Source: Rhizobium sp. CIAT894
GTDB taxonomy: Bacteria; Pseudomonadota; Alphaproteobacteria; Rhizobiales; Rhizobiaceae
NCBI RefSeq assembly: GCF_000172795.2
Contig: NZ_CP020947.1
Coordinates: forward strand, 1,491,001-1,555,000
DNA: 64,000 nucleotides
Reading direction: 5' to 3'
Below are positions 38,875 through 47,165 of the stretch, in pieces (position 1 is the first letter of the stretch; every line of letters starts with the position of its first letter). The translations under genes were made by a program, and so were the position numbers. The notes under the pieces were generated by a model. It was not told the DNA's origin. It saw only the letters and a list, made by a program, of their open reading frames with translations, and did not search any database.

Positions 38875-39917
38875 GGCGGCTGCGCGCGCTCCTGCTGGCG
38901 GCCACGGTCGCGCTTGCCTCGCCGGGCGAGCCCGCCGTCGCGCAGCAGGCGATGATCAATGCCGGCGCGTGGTCGGCCTACAAGGCGAAGTTTCTGGATG
39001 CGACCGGCCGCATCGTCGATAACGGCAACGGCAATATCAGCCACAGCGAAGGGCAGGGCTATGGCCTGCTGCTTGCCTATCTCGCAGCCAACCCAGCCGA
39101 TTTCGAGCAGATCTGGTATTTTACCCGCACCGAGCTGCTGCTGCGCGACGATGGCCTGGCCGTTTGGAAATGGGATCCGAACGTCAGGCCGCATGTGGCC
39201 GATACCAACAATGCCACCGATGGCGACATGCTGATCGCCTATGCGCTGGCGCTTGCCGGCACGGCGTGGAAGCGCGACGACTATATCCTCGCCGCCTCCC
39301 GTATGGCGCAGGCTCTGCTTGCCGAAACCGTCGCTAGGTCTGAGGGCCGCACCTTGCTGTTGCCGGGAACCCAGGGTTTTACCGGCGACGACCGGGACGA
39401 CGGCCCGGTTGTCAACCCGTCCTACTGGATTTACGAGGCGATCCCGGTGATGTCGGCTCTCGCGCCGTCGGATGCCTGGAAAAAACTGTCGGATGACGGC
39501 GTGGAACTGTTGAACACGATGCAGTTCGGCCCGCGCAAGCTTCCCGCCGAATGGGTGAGCCTGCGCGATAAGCCGCGGCCGGCGAAGGGGTTCGACGCCG
39601 AGTTCTCATATAACGCCATCCGCATCCCGCTCTATCTCGCGCGCGGCGGCATCACCAACAAGGCGCTGCTCGTGCGCCTGCAAAAGGGGATGTCGCAAGA
39701 CGGCGTTCCCGCAACCATCGATCTGACCACCGGCCGGCCGAAGACCCTGCTGCCGGACCCCGGTTATCGAATTGTTAACGATGTTGTGGCCTGTGTTGTC
39801 GATGGGACCAAGCTGCCGAGCTCGGCCCTGCAATTTGCGCCCGCGCTCTATTATCCATCCACCCTTCAACTGCTGGGGCTGGCTTATATCGGGGAGAAGC
39901 ATCCGGAGTGTCTGTGA
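38871..39917 (+). CDS. bcsZ: Endo-beta-1,4-glucanase, GH8 (BcsZ/CelC)
   Basis: 348 residues, signal peptide to about 25 (PAVAQQ). GH8 features: catalytic acid E60 in NISHSEGQGYGLLLA and catalytic base region D117 in NNATDGDMLIAYAL. The enzyme trims cellulose during secretion. In R. leguminosarum bv. trifolii the orthologue CelC2 is also needed for root-hair infection. The start overlaps bcsB by 4 nt. Confidence 0.96.
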   Translation: MRRLRALLLAATVALASPGEPAVAQQAMINAGAWSAYKAKFLDATGRIVDNGNGNISHSEGQGYGLLLAYLAANPADFEQIWYFTRTELLLRDDGLAVWKWDPNVRPHVADTNNATDGDMLIAYALALAGTAWKRDDYILAASRMAQALLAETVARSEGRTLLLPGTQGFTGDDRDDGPVVNPSYWIYEAIPVMSALAPSDAWKKLSDDGVELLNTMQFGPRKLPAEWVSLRDKPRPAKGFDAEFSYNAIRIPLYLARGGITNKALLVRLQKGMSQDGVPATIDLTTGRPKTLLPDPGYRIVNDVVACVVDGTKLPSSALQFAPALYYPSTLQLLGLAYIGEKHPECL

Positions 39918-42298
39918 AGTCCTCTCTCGTGGCAGTTTCAGCGGCAGTGGTGGTGGCGACCCTCGTCACCGGGCTGAAGGACCGTGCCGCTCTGCAGGAA
40001 AGGTTAGGGCTTGGCGCTGCCGGCAAGCCGGCGCCGGAACTGATGATGATGGGCCGCATCAAGCCGACCGAGGCTGCCGGCAATTCCGAATTCAATGCGC
40101 AACTCGTCGCCGACAAGATCGAGGCGATCACCTCCTCGCCGCCGTCGGCATCGGATACTTCAGATCCGAATGCTGTCGCGCAGCAGCCCGCAGCCCCGCC
40201 ATCCGCCGCACTGCCGTCTGAGCCTCAAACGGCGACCTCACCGGCGCCGGGCACGCCTTCCACCGTTTCCGAGCCGCCGGCGCCGCAGCAGGCCGCCGCC
40301 TCGACGCAGCCGGCCGTCGATGAAAGCGCGCTTCGTTATTTCGCCAGCCGCGGCGACAAGGTGCGGCTGCAGGCCGAAATTTCCCGCCTTCAGGCGCTCT
40401 ACCCGAACTGGGTTCCGCCGGCCGATCCGCTCGCCGTGCCGCAAAACGGCGACAAGCAGCTCGAGGCCATGTGGCAGCTCTATTCGGATGGCCGTTATGC
40501 CGAGTTGCGCAAGGCGATCTCCGATCGTCAGGCAGCCGGCGCCGGATGGCAGCCGCCGGCCGACCTGCTCGACCGGCTCGACGTTGCCGAGGCCCGTGCC
40601 CGTCTCGTCAACGCTTCGGACCTCAAGCAATATGCGACGGTGGTCGATATCGCGGCCGCCACGCCGAGCCTGCTCACCTGCAGCGAGGTCGACGTTCTCT
40701 GGCGTGTTGCCGAAGCCTTCATTCAGACGGAGAGGGAACAGCGCGGCCAGGATGCCTACACCTATATCCTGAAGAATTGCACCAATCCGGCCGAACGACA
40801 GGCAACGATCGAAAAGGCCTCCACGCTGCTTTCCTATCAGCCGATGCAGGGGTTGCTCGCGCTGGAGAAGCCTGCCGCCACTGACGGCAGCAGGGAATTC
40901 GATGCGATCCGCGACAACCTCGCCCGACGCTTCATGGCAGAAGGCAACGACGATCCGAAGCTCGCCATCGCGCCCGACTATGTCTCCCGCCTCGAAAAGC
41001 TCGCAGAAAGCCAGGGCCTGGCCTCCGACGCGCTGCTGCTCGGCTGGTATCAGCTTCGCCGCAACAACGACGCCGATGCCGAAAAATGGTTCCGCGCCGC
41101 CCGCGCCAAGCAGGATTCGGCGACTGCTTCGCAAGGGCTGGCGCTGGCGCTGATCGCCCGCAAGGCGCCTCAGGAAGCCGAGGACGTGATGTTCCGCTGG
41201 CGCGCCGAGTCCGATGATGCGAGCGCCACCTATCTCGCTGCCACCGCCAACCTGATGGCGCTGCAGCCGCCGGCCGATCTCGCCGAAGACGTGCTGCATC
41301 GCATCGCCGCCGAGGTCATTGCCCGCAAATACGTGCCGACGGCGCAGCAGTTCGGCTGGTATGCCCGTTCCCTCAACCAGTTCCAGACTGCCGCACGCTG
41401 GTTCGAGACGGCCCTTGCCTGGAAACCCGATGACGAACCCTCCGCCTATGGGCTTGCCGTCACCCGCGAGCAGTTGAACGACCGCAAGGCCGTGCTCGCC
41501 ATCCAGCACGCCTGGGCCGGCCGGTCGACGCGCATCACCAATCTTGAAGACACGTCTTCGTTGAGCCCCAACGGCGCTCCGCTGCAGCCGGAAAAGAGCC
41601 CGATTGCCCCACAGCAGCCGGTGCAGCCGACCCAGCCGCCGCAGCGCCCCGCGGTAACGGCCGAGCCGCTTCCGGCCGAGCGCCCCACCGCACTGCAGCC
41701 GGGGCCTGATGCGGCCGTTCGCACGGCAAGGCCGGGGATGCAGACGGTGACCGTCCAGCGCGGTCCGCGCCAGACACGCGGCTGCTCGACGACTGTCGAT
41801 GCGGCGCAGCTCGGCCCGTCCGACGCGCTGTCGCGCGGCTGGTGCCTGATGGACATCAACCGGCCGATGGAGGCGATCTCCGCCTTCGAGGCGGCCTTGC
41901 AGAGCCCGCTCCGCAAGGATCGCGAAGACGCAGCCTACGGCCAGAGTCTTGCCTATCTGCGCGCCGGCCTTTCCAGCAATGCCGCCGTCGCCGCCACCAA
42001 GGCGCCGCAGAGCCGCCAGCGCGCCGCCGAGCTCCAGGTGGCGATCCTCGCCGATCGGGCGCTTTCGGCCTTCGACGCCGGGCGCTACCGCGAAACCCTC
42101 GTCTATCTCGATCAGCGTGCCCAGCTGCAGCAGGAACGTATCGATCTGATGGTCCTGCGCGGCTACTGTTACTTCAATCTGAAAATGTACGGTGATGCGA
42201 CCCGTATCTTTGAAGCCGCAGCCGCGACCGGCAACCGCGATGCCACCCGCGGCCTTGCCGACGTTCGCAAGGTCACCCATCCCGACGTCAACGACTAG
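39908..42298 (+). CDS. bcsK: TPR-rich cellulose synthase operon protein (BcsK-like)
   Basis: 796 residues from a GTG; a second GTG at 39914 overlaps the bcsZ stop (GTGA) and is a good alternative. N-terminal hydrophobic segment, a proline-rich region (80-140), and many helical tetratricopeptide-type repeats to the C-terminus. It is the fifth gene of type III cellulose operons and probably a periplasmic scaffold similar to the TPR part of BcsC. The stop codon lies in a hairpin that is duplicated in tandem. Confidence 0.85.
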   Translation: MSVKSSLVAVSAAVVVATLVTGLKDRAALQERLGLGAAGKPAPELMMMGRIKPTEAAGNSEFNAQLVADKIEAITSSPPSASDTSDPNAVAQQPAAPPSAALPSEPQTATSPAPGTPSTVSEPPAPQQAAASTQPAVDESALRYFASRGDKVRLQAEISRLQALYPNWVPPADPLAVPQNGDKQLEAMWQLYSDGRYAELRKAISDRQAAGAGWQPPADLLDRLDVAEARARLVNASDLKQYATVVDIAAATPSLLTCSEVDVLWRVAEAFIQTEREQRGQDAYTYILKNCTNPAERQATIEKASTLLSYQPMQGLLALEKPAATDGSREFDAIRDNLARRFMAEGNDDPKLAIAPDYVSRLEKLAESQGLASDALLLGWYQLRRNNDADAEKWFRAARAKQDSATASQGLALALIARKAPQEAEDVMFRWRAESDDASATYLAATANLMALQPPADLAEDVLHRIAAEVIARKYVPTAQQFGWYARSLNQFQTAARWFETALAWKPDDEPSAYGLAVTREQLNDRKAVLAIQHAWAGRSTRITNLEDTSSLSPNGAPLQPEKSPIAPQQPVQPTQPPQRPAVTAEPLPAERPTALQPGPDAAVRTARPGMQTVTVQRGPRQTRGCSTTVDAAQLGPSDALSRGWCLMDINRPMEAISAFEAALQSPLRKDREDAAYGQSLAYLRAGLSSNAAVAATKAPQSRQRAAELQVAILADRALSAFDAGRYRETLVYLDQRAQLQQERIDLMVLRGYCYFNLKMYGDATRIFEAAAATGNRDATRGLADVRKVTHPDVND

Positions 42299-42333
42299 CG
42301 TTGACGTCGACGTCAACGACTAGCGTTGACGCC
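42284..42333 (+). repeat. Tandem 25-bp hairpin duplication containing the bcsK stop
   Basis: GACGTCAACGACTAGCGTTGACG occurs at 42284 and again at 42309 (unit 25 bp), identical except the last bases. Each copy is a perfect GACGTCAACG/CGTTGACGTC hairpin (second copy one step shorter) with the TAG in the loop. The pair could form an operon-end structure. Confidence 0.85.
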
Positions 42334-42361
42334 GCCGTCGCCCTCCGCTACTCGCCTGTGT

Positions 42362-42417
42362 AGTTCAAAATGTTCCGGCGTCCTTTGCGTGTCCTAAAAG
42401 GCGCGCGGCGCTGCAGC
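42362..42417 (+). repeat. Partial family A palindrome in the leader of the HAD gene
   Basis: TTCAAAATGTT then a GGCGTCCTTTGCG / CGCGCGGCGCTGC palindrome, closely matching the module at 30783-30837. An in-frame ATG at 42370 would give the HAD protein 22 extra repeat-encoded residues. Confidence 0.7.
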
Positions 42418-42435
42418 GCCCGCAAGGAAACGCCC

Positions 42436-43104
42436 GTGCCCGCTCTCCATGACATCCTCGACAAGTCCTACGACGCCTTCCTCTTCGACATGGACGGGAC
42501 GCTGCTGAATTCCATTGCTGTCGTCGAGCGGGTGTGGAGCGGGTGGGCAAGACGCCACGGCTTCGAGCCGGAGGTCTTCCTGAAGACGATCCACGGCATC
42601 CGCGCTTCCGACGTGATCCGCGGGCTCGGCCTGCCGGGCGTCGATCCGGCCCATGAGGCGGACCTGCTGCTCGCCGAGGAGATGGAGGATGTCTCCGGCA
42701 TCGTCGAAATACCCGGCGCCATCCGCTTCCTCTCCGCCATTTCAGACGGCAAATGGGCAATCGTCACCTCGGCGCCGATCGAGCTTGCCGAGCGCCGCAT
42801 GGCTGCGGCCGGCATCCCGATGCCGAAGGTCATCGTCAGCGGCGGAGAGGTCAAATCGGGCAAGCCCAGCCCCGAAGGTTATCTGCTCGGCGCAAGCCGC
42901 CTCGGCGTCGATCCCTCGAAATGCCTGGTCTTCGAAGATGCCGTCGCCGGCATTCTCGCCGGCGAGGCCGCCGGCGCCGACGTCACGGTGATTACGGAAA
43001 CCCACGCGACGCCCTTCGAAACGCCGCATTTTTCCATCGACAACTACCAGGCATGGCAGCCCCGCCAAACCGCCGAAGGCCGGCTGACGATCGCCGCGAT
43101 CTGA
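42436..43104 (+). CDS. HAD-family phosphatase (sugar-phosphatase type)
   Basis: 222 residues from a GTG with AAGGAAA 6 nt upstream. HAD motifs: FLFDMDGTLLN (D18, D20), IVTSAP, VKSGKPSPEGYLLG and VFEDAVAG. Cap domain of the beta-phosphoglucomutase-like type. Substrate may be a sugar phosphate. It lies 137 nt downstream of bcsK and could be transcribed with it, though a repeat and hairpins intervene. Confidence 0.88.
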   Translation: MPALHDILDKSYDAFLFDMDGTLLNSIAVVERVWSGWARRHGFEPEVFLKTIHGIRASDVIRGLGLPGVDPAHEADLLLAEEMEDVSGIVEIPGAIRFLSAISDGKWAIVTSAPIELAERRMAAAGIPMPKVIVSGGEVKSGKPSPEGYLLGASRLGVDPSKCLVFEDAVAGILAGEAAGADVTVITETHATPFETPHFSIDNYQAWQPRQTAEGRLTIAAI

Positions 43105-43201
43105 ACATTCCGATAAACGGCCTCTTTTTGTCGGAGGCAAGGTTTTTCCGCTTGCATTGCGCGCGCCGAAAAACTAAACGAAGCAAGCCGTTTCGGCAGG
43201 T

Positions 43202-43278
<77 letters not shown>

Positions 43279-43359
43279 TTTATCCCCTTGAAATCCAGTC
43301 AGAACATCACGCTTCATGTGGCGGCCACTCTCGCAGTCATTGCGAAGAACGGTGGACCT

Positions 43360-43992
43360 TCAGTGTGGTTTCTGAGCGATCGCGATCATCGATTTTGCCA
43401 GCAGCGGAATTCTCCCGACATATTCGAAGTCGACGTCTTCGAAACCTGTGTCCAGCAGCAGCGTGCTCAACGTTCCGGGAGACCAGAATTTGATGTGGCC
43501 ATGGTCTTTGAGCGGCATGAAATGGTCGTCCATCTTGCCGCTGACGGCCAAGGCCAGATTTTTCCAGTACCCGTGAAACGGCGTCGACATCACCGCGATG
43601 CCGCCGGGCTTCACCAGATCGTACATGGTGGCCGAGAAAGCCTTGGGGTCATAAACGTGCTCCACCACTTCGAGGCTGATCACCGCATCGAAGGTCCCAT
43701 ACCGGCTGGAAAGATCTTCGTAGCCGGAGCCGATTTCCAGCGGCAGATCGGGATGGGCCGTTCTTGCTTTCGCAATACCGTCCGCGGACGGATCGACACC
43801 GACGACGTCATAACCTTTTCCGGCAAGCACGGCTGCAGCGCCGCCAGTACCGCAGCCGAGGTCGAAGACCGCCGTTTCGTTTGCCTCCTGAAAACTATTC
43901 TCGAGAACATCCACAACGGCCGGCAAAATATAGGAATGGGCGGTCGTCTGCTTGGCATGCACATAGGTCGTCGCGTCTAGTTCGATAGACAT
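43360..43992 (-). CDS. Class I SAM-dependent methyltransferase (UbiG-like)
   Basis: 210 residues from an ATG with AGGAGG 6 nt upstream; the 36 residues of the longer frame are unlike the family. SAM-binding motif VFDLGCGTGGAAAVLAGKG, then VVGVDPSADGI, ISLEVVEHVYDP and LVKPGGIAVMSTPFHGYW. Resembles UbiG/3-demethylubiquinol methyltransferases, but the substrate may be another small molecule or a polysaccharide. Standalone gene. Confidence 0.88.
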   Translation of the reverse strand: MSIELDATTYVHAKQTTAHSYILPAVVDVLENSFQEANETAVFDLGCGTGGAAAVLAGKGYDVVGVDPSADGIAKARTAHPDLPLEIGSGYEDLSSRYGTFDAVISLEVVEHVYDPKAFSATMYDLVKPGGIAVMSTPFHGYWKNLALAVSGKMDDHFMPLKDHGHIKFWSPGTLSTLLLDTGFEDVDFEYVGRIPLLAKSMIAIAQKPH

Positions 43993-44554
43993 TTTGCCTC
44001 CTGGAGTAGTGGGCTCGTCAACCCGATGATACGCAGACACAATGGTACGGCGGACTTTGACGGCAGTGTGGTGCCGCTGTGGTATTAAAGTGATTAGCAC
44101 CTAAGACGCTCGCAGCGGCTGAGGCGCCAGGCCGTCTGGCTGTACCGTTTGCCCGGCATCCTCCAGCCCGTTCATCGCGGACGACTGGCGCTCGAGGATC
44201 GCCTTCATGAAAGATCCGAAGCTGATTGACAGGGTGCCGTGAAGGTGCTGAAAACGGGGTCGCAATGTTGCCGTCGTGGCTCAAATAGTTGCTGGGTCGG
44301 CGCACGCGCTTTAACTATTTAAGATAAATAACGTTATAAAACACCCTTTGAAAGTGCAGACTGAATAAATCCAATAGTTCTCTTTTGTGCTGTTTCAATC
44401 CAGAAAGACGGTATTTGTTGGAATTTGTTAAGACTACATCAAGTTTAGAGTAGATAACCCGTTTTTGAAGTTAAGAAACGTGAAATCTCTTCGCATTCCT
44501 GTGAATATGTGTAGATTAACATTATCCTTGGTCACAACAGCCTAGTGCGAACCC
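43993..44554. other. 562-nt intergenic region with an AT-rich section
   Basis: The part from 44310 to 44520 is clearly AT-richer than its surroundings and contains the perfect 10-bp palindrome ATAACGTTAT (44328-44337). It probably holds regulatory sites for the small gene at 44555. Bases 44101-44208 (minus) hold a 35-codon open frame (MKAILERQSSAMNGLEDAGQ...), possibly a gene remnant; no ribosome site. Confidence 0.5.
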
Positions 44555-44770
44555 ATGGCGGATATGAAGCAGAATCTCACTTGCAGACAGGCCCTCTCCA
44601 GTGCGTTCCAGGCCCTGTCCGACGAGGCCGTCAAAGCCGGCTGGTCGGAGGGTGATGTTGCCCTCGCGCTCGCCGAACTCGCCGAGGAACGGGTGATCGA
44701 GCTTACCGCCAAGGTGATCACCGAAGGCTTTATCCATCCCCAGTTCGCGGCCGGCGGCCGCCGCAGCTAA
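44555..44770 (+). CDS. Small uncharacterised protein, 71 residues
   Basis: MADMKQNLTCRQALSSAFQ, then an amphipathic helix-rich core VALALAELAEERVIELTAKV and GFIHPQFAAGG at the end. No membrane segment. Good codon usage for the organism and a plausible start. I do not know the family, and nothing suggests its function. Confidence 0.65.
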   Translation: MADMKQNLTCRQALSSAFQALSDEAVKAGWSEGDVALALAELAEERVIELTAKVITEGFIHPQFAAGGRRS

Positions 44771-45187
44771 TCCCACAGCAACAATCCCGCCGTCTTTGCC
44801 GCGGTGATGAAGAATCCCGCCGCGCGGGCTGCGCAACCGTCAAGCGCATCCAGGCAGCGCCGGCGCGACGATAGGATGCCTTGGCTGCTTCGCCATGGTT
44901 TGAAATATTCGACGGCTTCCCAGACGGTGGAAACGATCAAGCTGCTCTCTGGAGAAAAAGACCCGGACGGAGGAGGGAAGGCGTGTTTTACCCAACGTCC
45001 GGACCAACTGGTTCCTGCCTCAAAGGCCGCCGCAACGCGCGAGACGAAATTTTGTTCCCTAATCTTGTTTTGGGGGAATTTGCATAGTTGCTAAAGTTCA
45101 AGCCCTCGCGCATAATCGTTTTTGCCGGTTGCGGAGGGCGGCCGGCAATGCAAGCGTGGATGCGTTTGCCCTCGGAGGAAATGCGGC
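44771..45187. other. 417-nt region without a convincing gene
   Basis: Open frames of 90-odd codons here have atypical composition and no ribosome site, so none is called. A CCCGC/GCGGG hairpin sits near 44818. A weak promoter for the following small gene may lie near 45064. Confidence 0.45.
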
Positions 45188-45403
45188 GTGATGTTACGAT
45201 CATCAATCCATCCGCATGATTTACCGCTGTTTTCGGAAGATCTCGATCTGTTGTCTGGTGTGCTCGACAAGGTATGCGACGAGCGCGGCCTCGTCAGGAC
45301 GACGCCCGAGGCCGAGCGGATCGGTGCGGTCATCATTCAGCTCTACCGGCAGGGCGTGAAGGACAGCGGCAAACTCGCCGATCTTGCAAAGACCTATCTC
45401 TGA
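45188..45403 (+). CDS. Small conserved-looking protein, 71 residues
   Basis: GTG start (or ATG one codon on) with GGAGGAAA about 9 nt upstream. Sequence HPHDLPLFSEDLDLLSGVLD, then TPEAERIGAVIIQLYRQGVK. A single-domain helical protein; no motif with known function. Its style matches short proteins common in rhizobia. Confidence 0.65.
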   Translation: MMLRSSIHPHDLPLFSEDLDLLSGVLDKVCDERGLVRTTPEAERIGAVIIQLYRQGVKDSGKLADLAKTYL

Positions 45404-45440
45404 TATTCAGTTCTGCTCGATCGATGGCGGATTGGTTCCG

Positions 45441-45734
45441 TCAGTCGTCGTTGGCGGCGTTGAGGTTTTCCGGGCGGATGCCGTCGTCGCTGGAGGTGCG
45501 CGCGCGCAACCGAATGCCGGGGCCGCCTTCATCCTGATTGCCGCTCGACAGGAAGATGATGCCGTGCGCCTCGAGCGTGCTGCGCACATCGAACAGCGCA
45601 TGCGGCTCGCCCGTAAACTCGCCTGTCTCGAGCGCCGCTACGGTCTCGACCGGCAGGCCGCTTGCGGCGGCCAACTCTTCGATGCTCATGCCGATCATGG
45701 CGCGTGCGCCGCGTATCTGTGTTGCTGTTATCAT
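45441..45734 (-). CDS. XRE-type helix-turn-helix regulator, 97 residues
   Basis: HTH at about 5-45 (IRGARAMIGMSIEELAAASG, then VETVAALETGEF). The C-terminal part ends in an acidic region. It lies 49 nt downstream of the ROK gene on the same strand. Target unknown. Confidence 0.78.
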   Translation of the reverse strand: MITATQIRGARAMIGMSIEELAAASGLPVETVAALETGEFTGEPHALFDVRSTLEAHGIIFLSSGNQDEGGPGIRLRARTSSDDGIRPENLNAANDD

Positions 45735-45783
45735 GACCGAAAATCTAGCGCATTCACCGTACTTCTCAAGTGGTGCAGGCCGA

Positions 45784-46965
45784 TCAGGCCTCCTTCAATT
45801 TCACCCCAAACAGATCGTCATGCATACGCTCGACCGCGATCCCCATGCCTCCCATCAGGGCGGCCCGGTTGCCGAAGCGGCTGATCTCGATGCGCGGCGG
45901 GTAGGGCGTGCAACGCGGCAGGAAATTCCGGATGGCGTTTACCAGTTCCGGTCTCGCGCCGATGCTGCCGCCGGTGATCACCAGCTCGGGATCGAGAGTT
46001 GCGCCGATGGCCGCAATGGCGACCGCCACCAGTCTTGCCGTCTCTTCGATTGCGGCCGCAGCACTTGCCTCTCCGGCATTGAACGCGGCGAAGAGATCGG
46101 CCACGGTGGATGCGTTGCGCCCGCCGAAACCGATATAGCGGCGCAACATCGCGACGCTGCCGACCGCGCTCTCAAAGGTCCCAAGCGTAAACCCGCCGGG
46201 ATCGAAAACATCTCCGCCGATCGGAAGATAGGCGATCTCGCCGGCCGCGCCACGCGCGCCGCGCAACAGGGCACCGTTGGCGATGATGCCCATGCCGACG
46301 CCCGTTCCGAGCGCAATGAATGCAAAATTGCCGGTCTCGACACCGTGTCCCCGCCATCTCTCGCCTTGCGCGGCAAGGTTGACATCATTTTCGACGATCA
46401 CCGGTATGCCCATCTTTTCGCTGAAGACCTGGCGCAGATTGATGGCGTCGATGCCTGGAATGTTCGGCGCCACATTGATATGGCCGGTGGCCGGATCGAG
46501 CACGCCGGGGGTGCCCAGAACGGCGAGACGGAGCTTGTCGGCAGTCGTCCCGGCCGCAGAGGCGAGTTCGATGATAATATCGCTGAACTGATTGACGAGA
46601 TGCATTCCGCCGCGCGGATCGGTGGCCACTTTGGTTTCGGCAACCACATTTCCCAAGAGATCGCAGATAGCCGCAGCAATCTTGGTGCCCCCGAGATCGA
46701 TGGAAGCGGCCAGTCCCGCCCTGGCATTGATTTCGTAGATGATGGCATTGCGGCCGGGGCGACCGTCGGTCTGCCCGATCGCTTTGAGCCATCCGTCACC
46801 CTCAAGATCGCGCACGACATCGGAGATCGTCTGTTTCGATAGGCCGGTGAGCTTGGCGATATCGGCGCGAGAGATCGACCCGCTCGCCAACACGGTGCGG
46901 ATCACGGCATTGGTTGAAATTTTCCGTGCGATCGGAGTCTGTACGACAGAGGCGGTCATTGTCAT
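45784..46965 (-). CDS. ROK-family transcriptional repressor
   Basis: 393 residues. Winged helix at about 20-75 (SISRADIAKLTGLSKQTISD), then a ROK sugar-kinase fold (SIDLGGTKIAAAICD at about 88-102; GTGVGMGIIANGALLRGARG; GAAGEIAYLPIGGD). The cysteine zinc motif usual in ROK proteins is not visible after GGD, so metal binding may be lost. It probably senses a sugar that induces the divergent glycosidase and sugar transporter. Confidence 0.87.
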   Translation of the reverse strand: MTMTASVVQTPIARKISTNAVIRTVLASGSISRADIAKLTGLSKQTISDVVRDLEGDGWLKAIGQTDGRPGRNAIIYEINARAGLAASIDLGGTKIAAAICDLLGNVVAETKVATDPRGGMHLVNQFSDIIIELASAAGTTADKLRLAVLGTPGVLDPATGHINVAPNIPGIDAINLRQVFSEKMGIPVIVENDVNLAAQGERWRGHGVETGNFAFIALGTGVGMGIIANGALLRGARGAAGEIAYLPIGGDVFDPGGFTLGTFESAVGSVAMLRRYIGFGGRNASTVADLFAAFNAGEASAAAAIEETARLVAVAIAAIGATLDPELVITGGSIGARPELVNAIRNFLPRCTPYPPRIEISRFGNRAALMGGMGIAVERMHDDLFGVKLKEA

Positions 46966-47111
46966 CCAGCTAGCTCGGTTCAATTAGTTCGGGACACATA
47001 CTTAATCAGGGCGATATTGGCTGCCCATTATCGCGGCGCGGCGCATTCTTGGCATTATCTAAGTGTGCGTACCCATTTTCAGTACACCGTGGCCATCGCT
47101 TTGTCTATGTC

Positions 47112-47140
47112 CTTGACAAAAGGAAGGCCGCCTGTAGGCT
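47112..47140 (+). promoter_or_regulatory. Candidate promoter of the glycosidase gene
   Basis: CTTGAC (47112-47117), 17-nt spacer, TAGGCT (47135-47140). The -35 is a perfect rhizobial hexamer; the -10 is poor, as expected for a regulated promoter. Confidence 0.4.
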
Positions 47141-47165
47141 GGGATCAAACGTGCGGGGATTGCCA

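Noticed and set aside
44018..44305. 95-codon minus-strand frame upstream of the methyltransferase
   Set aside because: Arg/Pro/His-rich shadow-like sequence; a different frame there looks more like a gene relic, and neither has a ribosome site.
44804..45094. 96-codon plus-strand frame
   Set aside because: Atypical composition and no ribosome site; another frame overlaps it equally well.
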